A stretch of 64,000 nucleotides of DNA from GCA-020345945 sp964596985 (GTDB taxonomy: Archaea; Thermoproteota; Bathyarchaeia; RBG-16-48-13; GCA-020345945), in assembly GCA_964596985.1 (NCBI GenBank), contig CAZQWG010000002.1, positions 1-64,000 on the forward strand. Reading direction: 5' to 3'. The translations under genes were made by a program, and so were the position numbers. This document shows, piece after piece, positions 1 to 7,756 of this stretch; within the stretch, counting starts at the first letter, position 1; every line of letters begins with the position of its first letter. The notes under the pieces were generated by a model, which saw nothing but the letters and a program-made list of their open reading frames with translations, searched no databases and was not told where the DNA came from.

Positions 1-760
1 GTATCTAATCCGGTTCGCTCCCCCAGCTTTCGTCCCTCACCGTCGAGCGCGTACTGGCCGGCCGCCTTCGCCACTGGTGGTCCTCCCGGGATTATAGGAT
101 TTTACCCCTACCCCGGGACTACCGCCGGCCTCTTCCGCCTCCTAGTCTGACAGTATTTCCCGCGGCCTACCGATTGAATCAGTAGATTTAACGGGAGACT
201 TGTCAAACCGGCTACGGACGCTTTAGGCCCAATAATCATCCTCACCACTCGGGGAGCTGGTATTACCGCGGCGGCTGACACCAGGCTTGCCCTCCCCTTA
301 TTCTCACGGCTATTTACACCAAGGAAAAGCCGCCCTCAGCGGACGGCACTCGGGATGACCCCGTCACGCTTTCGCGTATTGCGGAGGTTTCGCGCTTGCT
401 GCGCCCCGTAGGGCCTGGGACCTTGTCTCAGTTCCCATCTCCGGGCTTCCCCTCTCAGGGCCCGTATCGGTTATAGGCTTGGTGGGCCGTTACCCCACCA
501 ACAACCTGATCGAGCGCGGCCCTATCCTAGGGCGAGATCAAAGAGCATGACTTTGATCTCCTTTGAGTGGAAAGCCATTCCAGGCATATTCACCTATCAG
601 GGATTAGCCCCAGTTTCCCGGGGTTATACCTGTCCCAAGGGTAAGTTAGCCACGTGTTACTGAGCCGTACGCCGCATTCTCGCGTTAGCCCGAGAACGCT
701 GAACTTGCATAGCTTAGCCCCATCCCGATAGCAGTGAGGTCCGGCAGGATCAACCGGAGT
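1..760 (-). rRNA. rrs: 16S ribosomal RNA, 5' half (partial)
   Basis: Read on the minus strand, the 5' end is CTCCGGTTGATCCTGCCGG, the archaeal 16S start, at about 760. Downstream are the universal GTGCCAGC-region equivalent (CAGCCGCCGCGGTAA) and, at the window edge, GGATTAGATAC, which corresponds to about E. coli position 800. The 3' half therefore lies outside the window to the left. No intron is evident in the visible part. No protein-coding gene lies immediately upstream; 761-1094 holds only the leader and promoter. The sequence is clearly archaeal, but I cannot assign a phylum by eye. Confidence 0.97.
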
Positions 761-1094
761 TTAGAGTACACCGACTATCAACTGGATATTGGCGGTTTGA
801 GTTGCGAGCCTATTTCAGACCCAAACAATTCAAGGACATGCGTCCAAGTTTTTTGGGTCCTCATTGCTGTTTCCACGACTGGAGGTCGATCATTTCATCC
901 TGAAGCAGAGAGCCTCTAAAGTCCCGATCGACGCCGCCATTGGTATGCGTGGAACATCAAACTCATACTCCGGCATCTAGATAAGGGTTTCTTTGTCAGT
1001 AGAATCCTACCTGAACCGGCTTCTTGTCGAACGTGATCAACAGACGTTGTCTCCGGGTATGCATACTTATACTAGCGATGAGAGGTAAGAGGAT
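761..1094 (-). promoter_or_regulatory. 16S rRNA leader and promoter region
   Basis: This non-coding gap lies between the 16S gene (minus strand) and the divergent gene at 1095. On the minus strand a TATA-like CCTTATCTAG at 977-986, preceded by GAAA, could drive rRNA transcription and would give a leader of roughly 190 nt. Within the leader, 818-859 forms a nested hairpin with an outer stem GACCCAAA/TTTGGGTC and an inner stem GGAC-GCAT-GTCC. No open reading frame with coding character is visible. The promoter assignment is inferred from spacing and composition only. Confidence 0.45.
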
Positions 1095-1667
1095 ATGAAG
1101 AAGCTACCACCCGGACAAAGGTCGATAGAAGGGATTCCACTTTGGGGGAGAGACCACCCTGGGATAACCGCTACAATCCCGTATGTTGATCGCGATAAAT
1201 GGACTTTAAGGGTCGAAGGAGAGGTTAAGAAGCCAATAGTGTTTGATTGGACAGGATTCATCAGTTTGGGAGTCGAAAAAACCACTGCTGATTTCCATTG
1301 TGTAGAAGGGTGGAGTGTACCCGGATGCAGATGGGAGGGTGTACCTTTCAGAAGGCTCTCCGCGAATGTCAAACCTGGTAAGGAAGCAAGGTTTGTAGAA
1401 TTCGGTTGTTATGGCGGGTACACCACCTCGCTACCTCTCAAGGTTGTACTTGGCAAAGATGTCCTCCTAGCCTGTAAACTCAACGGAAAATGGCTTGAGC
1501 CAGGTCTAGGCGGACCTGTCCGGTTGGTAGCCCCAAACAAGTACGCGTATAAGAGTGCAATGTGGGTGAAAGTCGTAGAGTTCATGAGGGCAGATCGACT
1601 GGGATACTGGGAGAGCAGGGGCTACAGCAACACAGCCGATCCTTGGAAGAATGACCGTTGGACTTGA
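1095..1667 (+). CDS. Molybdopterin-dependent oxidoreductase (sulfite oxidase / MsrP fold)
   Basis: A 190-residue protein of the oxidoreductase molybdopterin-binding family (sulfite oxidase, YedY/MsrP). The motif DFHCVEGWS near residue 75 supplies the cysteine that ligates molybdenum in this family, followed by GCRWEGVPF and, later, the pterin-contact segment GGPVRLVAPNKYAYKSAMW. There is no signal peptide or membrane segment, so a cytoplasmic location is likely. It is short compared with full sulfite oxidases and corresponds to the catalytic domain only. It is divergent from the 16S gene, with a plausible TATA-like stretch just upstream. The substrate cannot be told. MoaE, needed to make the cofactor, is encoded at 8931. 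Confidence 0.85.
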   Translation: MKKLPPGQRSIEGIPLWGRDHPGITATIPYVDRDKWTLRVEGEVKKPIVFDWTGFISLGVEKTTADFHCVEGWSVPGCRWEGVPFRRLSANVKPGKEARFVEFGCYGGYTTSLPLKVVLGKDVLLACKLNGKWLEPGLGGPVRLVAPNKYAYKSAMWVKVVEFMRADRLGYWESRGYSNTADPWKNDRWT

Positions 1668-1758
1668 CGTAGTCTTGCCCGTCTGAATACGGTTCACACC
1701 CAAGAAAATCGAAGTTGGATAAACCTGGTAATAGACACTGCCACCTCGAGGCCGCGTA

Positions 1759-1809
1759 GGAGGGAAGCAGACGTATTAGGGAGACCTCGGGACGAGACTG
1801 CTTCCCTCC
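1759..1809. other. Long perfect hairpin in a gene-free stretch
   Basis: A 12-bp perfect inverted repeat (GGAGGGAAGCAG and its complement) encloses a 27-nt loop that itself contains a CTCG-GGA-CGAG hairpin. It sits in the 258-bp gap between the molybdopterin protein and tRNA-Ala, followed by a pyrimidine-rich tract and a T-rich stretch. It may be a transcript end structure for the gene at 1095 or part of a small structured RNA. No known RNA family motif was recognised. Confidence 0.45.
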
Positions 1810-1925
1810 CCTTTCAATGTTTCAAAAATGGTTTATTGAAATGAGTAGGGCTTCTTAGAGCCTACTATACATGAGCACCAGTCCTTTGATTGACCGGAAA
1901 ACAATAACTTGTTTCACCGATTGAA

Positions 1926-2027
1926 TGGTGGACCGGGCGGGATTTGAACCCGCGATCCTACGGGAACCCTTCAAGGATCCTTTCCGGATGCGAACCGGAC
2001 GCCTGTCCCAGGCTAAGCCACCGGCCC
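1926..2027 (-). tRNA. tRNA-Ala(CGC) with a non-canonical intron in the variable region
   Basis: On the minus strand: acceptor GGGCCGG pairing with CCGGTCC, with the G3-U70 wobble that is the alanine identity element. The D-arm begins GCTT, the anticodon stem TCCGG/CCGGA encloses loop TTCGCAT (anticodon CGC), and the T-arm is GCGGG-TTCAAAT-CCCGC. The discriminator is A and CCA is encoded. Between the anticodon stem and the T-stem there are 29 nt instead of about 5, with AGGATC occurring at both ends. An intron of roughly 22-24 nt in the variable region explains this; the exact borders slide within the repeat. A long class-II variable arm is not expected for alanine. Confidence 0.9.
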
Positions 2028-2135
2028 AACAAGGTACGAATCAACTTGAAGTTGGAGATTAAGGTTTCTAACATAAGCGAAGAATAAACAGCAATCTTAT
2101 ACTTGTTGGGGACAGATTCTTCTCAGGGTGGTTAA

Positions 2136-2357
2136 GTGAGTTCCAGATCAGACGTAGTTAAGGTAATCGAACTTGTCGGATCATCAACGGAAAGCTGGGA
2201 AGAGGCTGTCAAGAACGCTGTAGAAGAGACATCAAAGACCGTGAAGAACATAGTAGGTGTTGACGTGAAAGGGTGTTCAGGAGTTGTCAAGAACGGCAAG
2301 GTTGTTGAGTACAGAGCCAACGTGAAAATAGCCTTCATAGTAGAGAAAGAAAGATAG
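2136..2357 (+). CDS. Dodecin family flavin-binding protein
   Basis: A 73-residue protein starting at GTG. It matches dodecin in length and pattern: VVKVIELVGSS near the N-terminus, SWEEAVKNAVEETSKT as the amphipathic helix, then three strand segments ending VKIAFIVE. Dodecins assemble as hollow dodecamers that bind flavins (riboflavin or lumichrome in archaea) and act as flavin buffers. It lies alone between two minus-strand tRNA genes, so it is probably a single-gene transcript. Confidence 0.9.
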   Translation: MSSRSDVVKVIELVGSSTESWEEAVKNAVEETSKTVKNIVGVDVKGCSGVVKNGKVVEYRANVKIAFIVEKER

Positions 2358-2405
2358 AAAAGATCCGAAGTCAAACTGTCCATGTCTCCCTTCAAGGTGG
2401 AGAAG

Positions 2406-2569
2406 TGGTGGGCCGGGTGGGATTTGAACCCATGACCCTACGAGGATCCAGTCCTTTTCGGTGTCTGACCGTTCAGTTATCAGCTTCGTCCTAGAAGATA
2501 GCTAGTCGAACGCTGTGGTCTCGGTGAATACCTCTCTAAACGGATCTAACCATGCTGAGCTACCGGCCC
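2406..2569 (-). tRNA. tRNA-Ile(GAT) interrupted by three introns
   Basis: The 164-nt gene resolves into a normal isoleucine tRNA only if three introns are removed. Exon 1 (2569-2545) has acceptor GGGCCGG, TA, and the D-arm GCTC...GA. Intron 1 (about 2544-2514) splits the 3' D-stem. Exon 2 (2513-2507) gives GCGTTCG. Intron 2 (about 2506-2485) lies in the 5' anticodon stem. Exon 3 (2484-2467) supplies loop CTGATAA (anticodon GAT) and stem CTGAA, which pairs with TTCGG. Intron 3 (about 2466-2434) sits in the variable loop. Exon 4 carries the T-arm with TTCAAAT, CCGGCCC and an encoded ACCA. Intron 3 borders slide within a GGTCA repeat. None is at the canonical 37/38 site. TATA-like TTATATAG lies near 2602-2609. 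Confidence 0.85.
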
Positions 2570-2832
2570 AGTTGGCTCGAAGGTTTAACCGTTTTGTAGT
2601 CTATATAAGATTTCCTTCAAGGTCGATGCAGGAGTCGACAACCCGTCAAGCAGGATCCCAAGATTTGGCTTACAGAGGGGTCTGTACACTACTTCAAAGC
2701 GGAGAGAACGCATTATGCACGCGCAACACTCATTGCAGCGGTCAACCTTCCAGTCACTAGAGATAGCGTAACAGAACCAAAGTATAGAAAGGGTTTTCTG
2801 TTATCGCTAATTGTTGTTAACAGACCCCCGAA
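2570..2832 (+). promoter_or_regulatory. valS upstream region with an AT-rich inverted repeat
   Basis: This gap holds the tRNA-Ile promoter on the left and, at 2765-2808, an imperfect inverted repeat: AGCG-TAACAGAA-CC on one side and GGTTTTCTGTTATCGCT on the other. A TATA-like AGTATAGAAAG lies in the loop, about 50 bp before valS. The repeat is therefore well placed to be a promoter operator or a 5' leader hairpin. No coding signal is visible in the rest of the gap. Confidence 0.35.
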
Positions 2833-5301
2833 GTGTCAGAGATGAGTGGCCTAGCTTCAAAGATCTACGACTTCAAGACCGTTGAGACGAAATGGATCGA
2901 AAAATGGGAGGATGAAGGGGTCTACCGGTTCGACTGGTCGGACAAGACTAGGAGCGTGTTCTCCATCGACACCCCACCGCCATACCCCTCAGGCGACTTC
3001 CACATGGGGAACGTTTTAAACTGGACTTACTTCGACATAGTCGCGAGATACAAGAGGATGAGGGGGTACAACGTTCTCTTCCCCCAAGGATGGGACTGCC
3101 ATGGGCTCCCGACAGAGGTCAAGGTCGAACAGTACCACGGTATCAAGAAGTCTGAGGTCAGCTCAGAAGAGTTCGTCGAGCTCTGCAAGGACTATGTGGA
3201 ACAGTTCATCGGGAAGATGAAGAGCGCAATCCAAAGGTTCGGGTATTCTATCGACTGGAGTACAGAGTACCGGACAATGAACCCTGACTACTGGAAGAAC
3301 ACGCAGCTCTCCTTTGTGAAGCTCTTCAAGAAGGGACTCGTATACCGGGGAGAGCACCCTGTCAATTGGTGTCCAAGATGCGAGACCGCAATAGCCGACG
3401 CAGAGGTGGAACACGAGGAGAGGGAGGGAAGGCTGCAATACATCAGATTCGAGGCGGTCGATGACGACCCGCTGACCATAGCGACGACCAGACCAGAGTT
3501 GATCCCTGCCTGCGTCGCCGTAGCGGTTCACCCAGATGACGACCGGTACAGAAAATACGTTGGGAAGAGTGTACTTGTACCACTCTTCAAGAGAGAGGTA
3601 AAAGTCCTAGCAGATCAAGTTGTGGACAGGGATTTCGGTACAGGAGTCGTCATGATATGTACGTACGGGGACAAGGAGGACGTAAGGTGGACATCAAAAT
3701 ACGACCTTCCGGTCATCCAAGCGGTAACCGAGAAAGGAGAGATGACACCGGTAGCCGGGGAGTTCGAAGGACTTCCAGTCCTTGATTGTAGGAAGGCTGT
3801 AATCAAGAGGCTCGACGATAAGGGGATGCTTGAAAGAGAAGACGTCGTAAGCCAGAAGGTAGGCGTATGCTGGAGATGCAAGACCCCGATAGAGATCTTG
3901 GAGAGGAAACAATGGTTCATGGCAACGAGAAGCCTGACGGACCGGGTAGTGGAAGAGACCCTGAAAGTCAAGTGGATACCCGACTATATGAAGTGGCGTC
4001 AGGTAAACTGGGCGGAGTCGCTGGACTGGGACTGGGTCATCTCAAGGCAGAGAATCTTCGCGACACCGATACCTGCATGGTACTGCAGGAAATGCGGTAA
4101 GGTTGTCGTAGCCGAAGAGGAGTGGCTCCCGATCGACCCTCGACACGAGGCTCTCGAGGGACTCACCTGCACGGACTGCGGGTCGAGAGAGCTGGAACCG
4201 GATACCGACGTATTCGATACCTGGATGGACTCATCCATCACCTGTGCTGTTCATGCCGGTTGGCCTGATAGGAAAGAATGGAGAAGGTTCTTCCCAGCCG
4301 ACCTCCACCCGTCTGGGAACGATATAATCAGAACCTGGGCCTACTACTTGATGGTCAGACACCTCGCGCTGTTCGACGAGAAGGCCTACAAATCCGTTCT
4401 AATCAACGGGATGGTTCTCGGAAACGACGGAAGAAAGATGAGCAAGTCCCTAGGCAACTACGTTACCGGCCCAGAGGTCTTGGAGAAGTATGGTGCAGAT
4501 GCGACCCGTCAATGGGCCGCCGCCGGGGGGAAGACAGGGGCGGACATACCGTTCCGCTGGAGCGACGTAGAGTACGGCTGGAGGTTCCTCATCAAGCTCT
4601 GGAACGCCTCCAGGTTCATACAGAAACAGATGGAGGACTACAGGAAGCAGGAAATGGGCAGGATCAGGCTGAGAACGGTCGACAAATGGCTCCTTACTAA
4701 GCTGGAGAAACTCACCCAATCCACGACAGAAGCGATGGAGAACTACTCGTTCAACACAGCCGTCGAAGAAGTCAGGGTCTTCACATGGCATGTCCTATGC
4801 GACCAGTACATCGAGGCGGTGAAATACCGGCTCTACGGGGAAAAGAACCCCGAAGAACGCGCCGCCGTTCAGTACACCTTGTATGAGGCGCTGTACCGTA
4901 TCCTTCAACTCCTAGCACCGATATGCCCCTTCATCACCGAAGAGATCTATCACACTCTCAGCTTCGAACGCGAGGGGCACCGAAGCATACACCTAAGCAA
5001 CTGGCCGGAGTACAGAGAAGAGTTCATCGATGAAGACGCCGAATCCCTCGGGGAACTCACAGTAGCCCTGATCAACGGCATAAGAAGGCTGAAGGCAAAA
5101 GAGAAGATACCGTTGAGCACAGGCGTGAGAGAAGTCGCTATCCTAGCAGACAAGGAGGAACGCCTGGAGAAGATCCGTGGAGAAGCCAGAGACATCAAAG
5201 GAACCTGCAAGATAGAGAGACTCCTCTTCGAGAAACGGTCGGGTGAAGAAGGTGTCGAGCTCGAAGACTTCGAGGGCATCGCTGTAAGGCTGATCCCCTA
5301 G
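2833..5301 (+). CDS. valS: Valyl-tRNA synthetase
   Basis: Class I synthetase of 822 residues that charges tRNA-Val. The HIGH-type motif appears as FHMGN near residue 57 and the KMSKS motif as GRKMSKSLGN near 535. The CP1 editing domain shows TIATTRPELIPACVAV, as in ValRS, and zinc-type cysteine pairs (CPRC; CWRC; CRKC...CTDC) are present. The C-terminal anticodon-binding helical region is present but short, as in archaeal ValRS. The start is GTG at 2833; an ATG three codons later would be equally possible. It ends 1 bp before the convergent aRF1 gene. Confidence 0.95.
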   Translation: MSEMSGLASKIYDFKTVETKWIEKWEDEGVYRFDWSDKTRSVFSIDTPPPYPSGDFHMGNVLNWTYFDIVARYKRMRGYNVLFPQGWDCHGLPTEVKVEQYHGIKKSEVSSEEFVELCKDYVEQFIGKMKSAIQRFGYSIDWSTEYRTMNPDYWKNTQLSFVKLFKKGLVYRGEHPVNWCPRCETAIADAEVEHEEREGRLQYIRFEAVDDDPLTIATTRPELIPACVAVAVHPDDDRYRKYVGKSVLVPLFKREVKVLADQVVDRDFGTGVVMICTYGDKEDVRWTSKYDLPVIQAVTEKGEMTPVAGEFEGLPVLDCRKAVIKRLDDKGMLEREDVVSQKVGVCWRCKTPIEILERKQWFMATRSLTDRVVEETLKVKWIPDYMKWRQVNWAESLDWDWVISRQRIFATPIPAWYCRKCGKVVVAEEEWLPIDPRHEALEGLTCTDCGSRELEPDTDVFDTWMDSSITCAVHAGWPDRKEWRRFFPADLHPSGNDIIRTWAYYLMVRHLALFDEKAYKSVLINGMVLGNDGRKMSKSLGNYVTGPEVLEKYGADATRQWAAAGGKTGADIPFRWSDVEYGWRFLIKLWNASRFIQKQMEDYRKQEMGRIRLRTVDKWLLTKLEKLTQSTTEAMENYSFNTAVEEVRVFTWHVLCDQYIEAVKYRLYGEKNPEERAAVQYTLYEALYRILQLLAPICPFITEEIYHTLSFEREGHRSIHLSNWPEYREEFIDEDAESLGELTVALINGIRRLKAKEKIPLSTGVREVAILADKEERLEKIRGEARDIKGTCKIERLLFEKRSGEEGVELEDFEGIAVRLIP

Positions 5302-6555
5302 CTACCTAGATGCAAAACGGAGAATAGCAGCCACCCCGCCAAAGGATTTCAGAAGCATTGCACCCTCCTCCGTCTCGGTGGAGATCACCTCCACGGTAAC
5401 ACCCTTTCCCTCGGCTAGATCAGCCAATAGATCAAGGAGATCCGTCTTCTCAATCAACGAGAGAGTAGTGTTTCCACAGTTGGGGCACGCCTCCTTACCC
5501 AATTCCTCCTCGAGCTTCAACAGCTGACCCCCACGTAGAATTCTCGAATCGTTCTTCTCGCATGAAGAGCATGATAAAACCACTTTGTTCGCATCTAAAC
5601 CTTCAGAGAGAAGCAGCGTTTTGATGGACCCCTGCTGAAGGTACTTCATAACCTCATCATAACCGTAGACTGCGAGACCGGTGTCGTGACCAATCTCATA
5701 AAGAAAGCCCTGTACGAGGTTCTTCTCTTCTACGTACCTAACGTTACGGATGATCTCCGGGGACCTCTCGACAACCTCCTTCACCCCCTGTTCGCCGATG
5801 TAAGCAGTGTCGAGGGTCGCCAGAATCTTCTCCTTCAACTGATAATGCATCTTGTTTCTATCTTGGAAATCGTTCTTCGTCGGACCTGGACCGCCGAGCA
5901 TAAGCCCTTTCAGATCGTCGAGTTTAAGGAATATGTCGTCGGCGTGTTCTGAGACACGCCTGAAGAACTCGTTCACCCCCGCCTCTCGGAGACGTTCAAA
6001 CCGTCTGGCAGACTGCCCTCCCGCTCTATGCTTTCCCGGGATCCCGGAGGTAATCTCTCTCACAACGTCAAGCCTCTTCCCCCTGAGCACCCCGAACGTC
6101 GCCCCACTCGTATCAACCAGCAATATGCCATACGAGTCCTCTTCCTTCATCATATCCTCCAGTATCTCAGTATGAAATCGGCTGTCACACCTATACAGGT
6201 AGGTAACGATGGGTTCAGGGGGAACCAGGGCATATATCTCCATGACCTCTGATCCAGGAGGACCCCTAGGAATAGCCCCGCAGAAGATGACGAGCCCGTT
6301 CTTAGGAGGCTGTCTGAAGAGTTTGAGACGCTGCGTAACCTTTACAATCGCATCTTGGACGTGCTTCCGCGTGGTTGTAGACTTGATGTTGGACGCCGTA
6401 CCGTACTCCTGTCGAAGATTGTTCATAACATCGCTAATCTGACGGTCTGGAGGAACATATAGAGAGATCAACTCTGTTCCCCGACCCTCCTTAGAGGATA
6501 GGTTGTTCAAAGCACGTCTCAACCTAAACCTAGAAAGCGAGTCTTGTTCAGACAA
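5302..6555 (-). CDS. prf1: Peptide chain release factor aRF1
   Basis: 417 residues, the usual length of archaeal/eukaryotic class 1 release factor. Domain 1 carries the NIKS stop-codon recognition motif (ASNIKSTTT, near residue 57). Domain 2 carries the GGQ peptidyl-hydrolysis motif (RAGGQSARRF, near residue 180). The C-terminal domain contains a four-cysteine mini-domain (CSSC...CPNC) found in archaeal aRF1. The GGQ glutamine is the target of the HemK2-type methyltransferase encoded at 23495. The gene is convergent with valS and divergent from pyrH. Confidence 0.96.
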   Translation of the reverse strand: MSEQDSLSRFRLRRALNNLSSKEGRGTELISLYVPPDRQISDVMNNLRQEYGTASNIKSTTTRKHVQDAIVKVTQRLKLFRQPPKNGLVIFCGAIPRGPPGSEVMEIYALVPPEPIVTYLYRCDSRFHTEILEDMMKEEDSYGILLVDTSGATFGVLRGKRLDVVREITSGIPGKHRAGGQSARRFERLREAGVNEFFRRVSEHADDIFLKLDDLKGLMLGGPGPTKNDFQDRNKMHYQLKEKILATLDTAYIGEQGVKEVVERSPEIIRNVRYVEEKNLVQGFLYEIGHDTGLAVYGYDEVMKYLQQGSIKTLLLSEGLDANKVVLSCSSCEKNDSRILRGGQLLKLEEELGKEACPNCGNTTLSLIEKTDLLDLLADLAEGKGVTVEVISTETEEGAMLLKSFGGVAAILRFASR

Positions 6556-6645
6556 TATTCCTCGACCCCAAGAGAGCGTCGTAGGGGCTAATAGAACTAG
6601 TAATATAAACGTTCTTTACCCAGTTGAGGTAGAGAGCGATCATAG

Positions 6646-7320
6646 TTGAGGGTTGTCTTCAAGATTGGTGGACACCTATTAACCACAGAGTCTGATGCCA
6701 CGGAAATCGCGGAGTATGTGAAGAACCTTAAGAAGATCCATGATGAGGGACATCAGGTAGCGATCGTTATTGGGGGAGGGGAAGATGCTAGAAGGTATGT
6801 GAACATCGCCCGCAGGCTGGGGGCTGACGAAGCCTCATGCGACCAGATCGGCATTGAAGTCACCCGCCTGAACGCAGAGCTGTTCATTCAAGGTATCGGC
6901 GAGGACGCTTACCCTACTCCGCCCAGAAACATATCTGAGCTGAAAAATGCCCTGCGAACAGGGAAGATCGTGGTACTAGGAGGGTTAACCCCAGGCCATT
7001 CGACAGACGCTGTTGCCGCAATCGTTTCGGAGGTCATGAAAGCAGAACTTCTTGTAAGACTAACAGATGTGGATGGGGTCTACACAGATGACCCTAAGAC
7101 AAACCCAGATGCCAAGAAGATCGACGTGATCTCAGCCGAGGAATTGCTTGAGATGTCTATTTCGAAGAGGTGCTGGGCAGGAGGATACGAATTGATCGAC
7201 CCAGTAGCAATCAAGATAATCGAGAGATCTAAGATACCGACAAGGATCATAGATGGGGGAGACCCCCAGAATCTGAGAAAGGTATTAGGACAGGAGATAG
7301 GTACCCTAATATCAGAATAG
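6646..7320 (+). CDS. pyrH: Uridylate kinase
   Basis: A 224-residue amino-acid-kinase-fold protein of the archaeal UMP kinase type, which phosphorylates UMP to UDP. N-terminal FKIGGH is the phosphate-binding strand-loop, followed by IVIGGGEDARRYVNIAR and the nucleotide segment TDVDGVYTDDPKTNPDAKK. The start is TTG at 6646, with GAGAG upstream. Pyrimidine synthesis links it to the dTMP kinase at 46464, but the two are not neighbours. It ends 5 bp before a convergent winged-helix gene. Confidence 0.94.
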   Translation: MRVVFKIGGHLLTTESDATEIAEYVKNLKKIHDEGHQVAIVIGGGEDARRYVNIARRLGADEASCDQIGIEVTRLNAELFIQGIGEDAYPTPPRNISELKNALRTGKIVVLGGLTPGHSTDAVAAIVSEVMKAELLVRLTDVDGVYTDDPKTNPDAKKIDVISAEELLEMSISKRCWAGGYELIDPVAIKIIERSKIPTRIIDGGDPQNLRKVLGQEIGTLISE

Positions 7321-7325
7321 TGAGT

Positions 7326-7607
7326 CTAAAGCATCTTCATCTGTTCGAAGAAGGAGATAAGAAGCTTCGTCTTCTCGTTCTCTTCGTTCAAGGCAATTAC
7401 CTTCATCCCGGCAATCTGCTCGATAAGAACAATCTGCTCTCGTATCAAAGGCCTGATCACACGAGCTATACTTGACGGAGAGGCATTGACGAAGTGGGAT
7501 AGACTAGCTTGGTTGAATACCTTTCCTCTATTCTCAAGAAGATATTCAAGGAGTTTCGTCTGTATCTTAGAACCGAAGATGGTTACTAGACGGGTCACGC
7601 ATCTCAC
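7326..7607 (-). CDS. Small winged-helix DNA-binding protein
   Basis: 93 residues consistent with a single winged helix-turn-helix domain: an N-terminal helix (IFGSKIQTKLLEYLLENRG), recognition-helix region (QASLSHFVNASPSSIARVIRPL) and a C-terminal wing and helix. Such proteins are common archaeal transcriptional regulators, but I do not recognise a specific family. Its promoter region, shared with divergent gnd, contains a near-palindrome CCCGGTTATAATAACGGG at 7681-7698 that could be its operator. Autoregulation and control of gnd are inference. Confidence 0.75.
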   Translation of the reverse strand: MRCVTRLVTIFGSKIQTKLLEYLLENRGKVFNQASLSHFVNASPSSIARVIRPLIREQIVLIEQIAGMKVIALNEENEKTKLLISFFEQMKML

Positions 7608-7680
7608 CTGTAGTTGTTCAAGGGAACTCTGGATCTTCGGTAGTAGACTGCCGAGAACTGATTTGACTTTTATCTTAATA

Positions 7681-7698
7681 CCCGGTTATAATAACGGG
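7681..7698. promoter_or_regulatory. Near-palindromic candidate operator between HTH gene and gnd
   Basis: CCCGGTTATAATAACGGG is a palindrome of CCCG/CGGG and TTAT/ATAA halves broken by one extra G. It lies in the 149-bp divergent intergenic region, about 60 bp from gnd and 75 bp from the small HTH gene, and overlaps a TATA-like TTATAAT. It is plausible as the site of the adjacent regulator, but this is not shown. Confidence 0.35.
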
Positions 7699-7756
7699 AA
7701 GATGTTCCACCTTTTCCTTCTAGACAACCTTTAACGAGAGCTTGGAGTGAAAAACG

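Noticed and set aside
734..919. Open reading frame overlapping the 16S rRNA 5' end
   Set aside because: It runs through the rRNA gene and its leader in the opposite sense and has no recognisable protein pattern.
1926..2027. Reading the tRNA at 1926 as a class-II tRNA with a long variable arm
   Set aside because: The G3-U70 pair and CGC anticodon indicate alanine, which has a short variable loop, and the 29-nt segment has repeat borders as expected of an intron.
4278..4700. 140-codon plus-strand frame inside valS
   Set aside because: It is a shifted frame of the valS coding region; the valS frame carries the conserved KMSKS and anticodon-binding regions.
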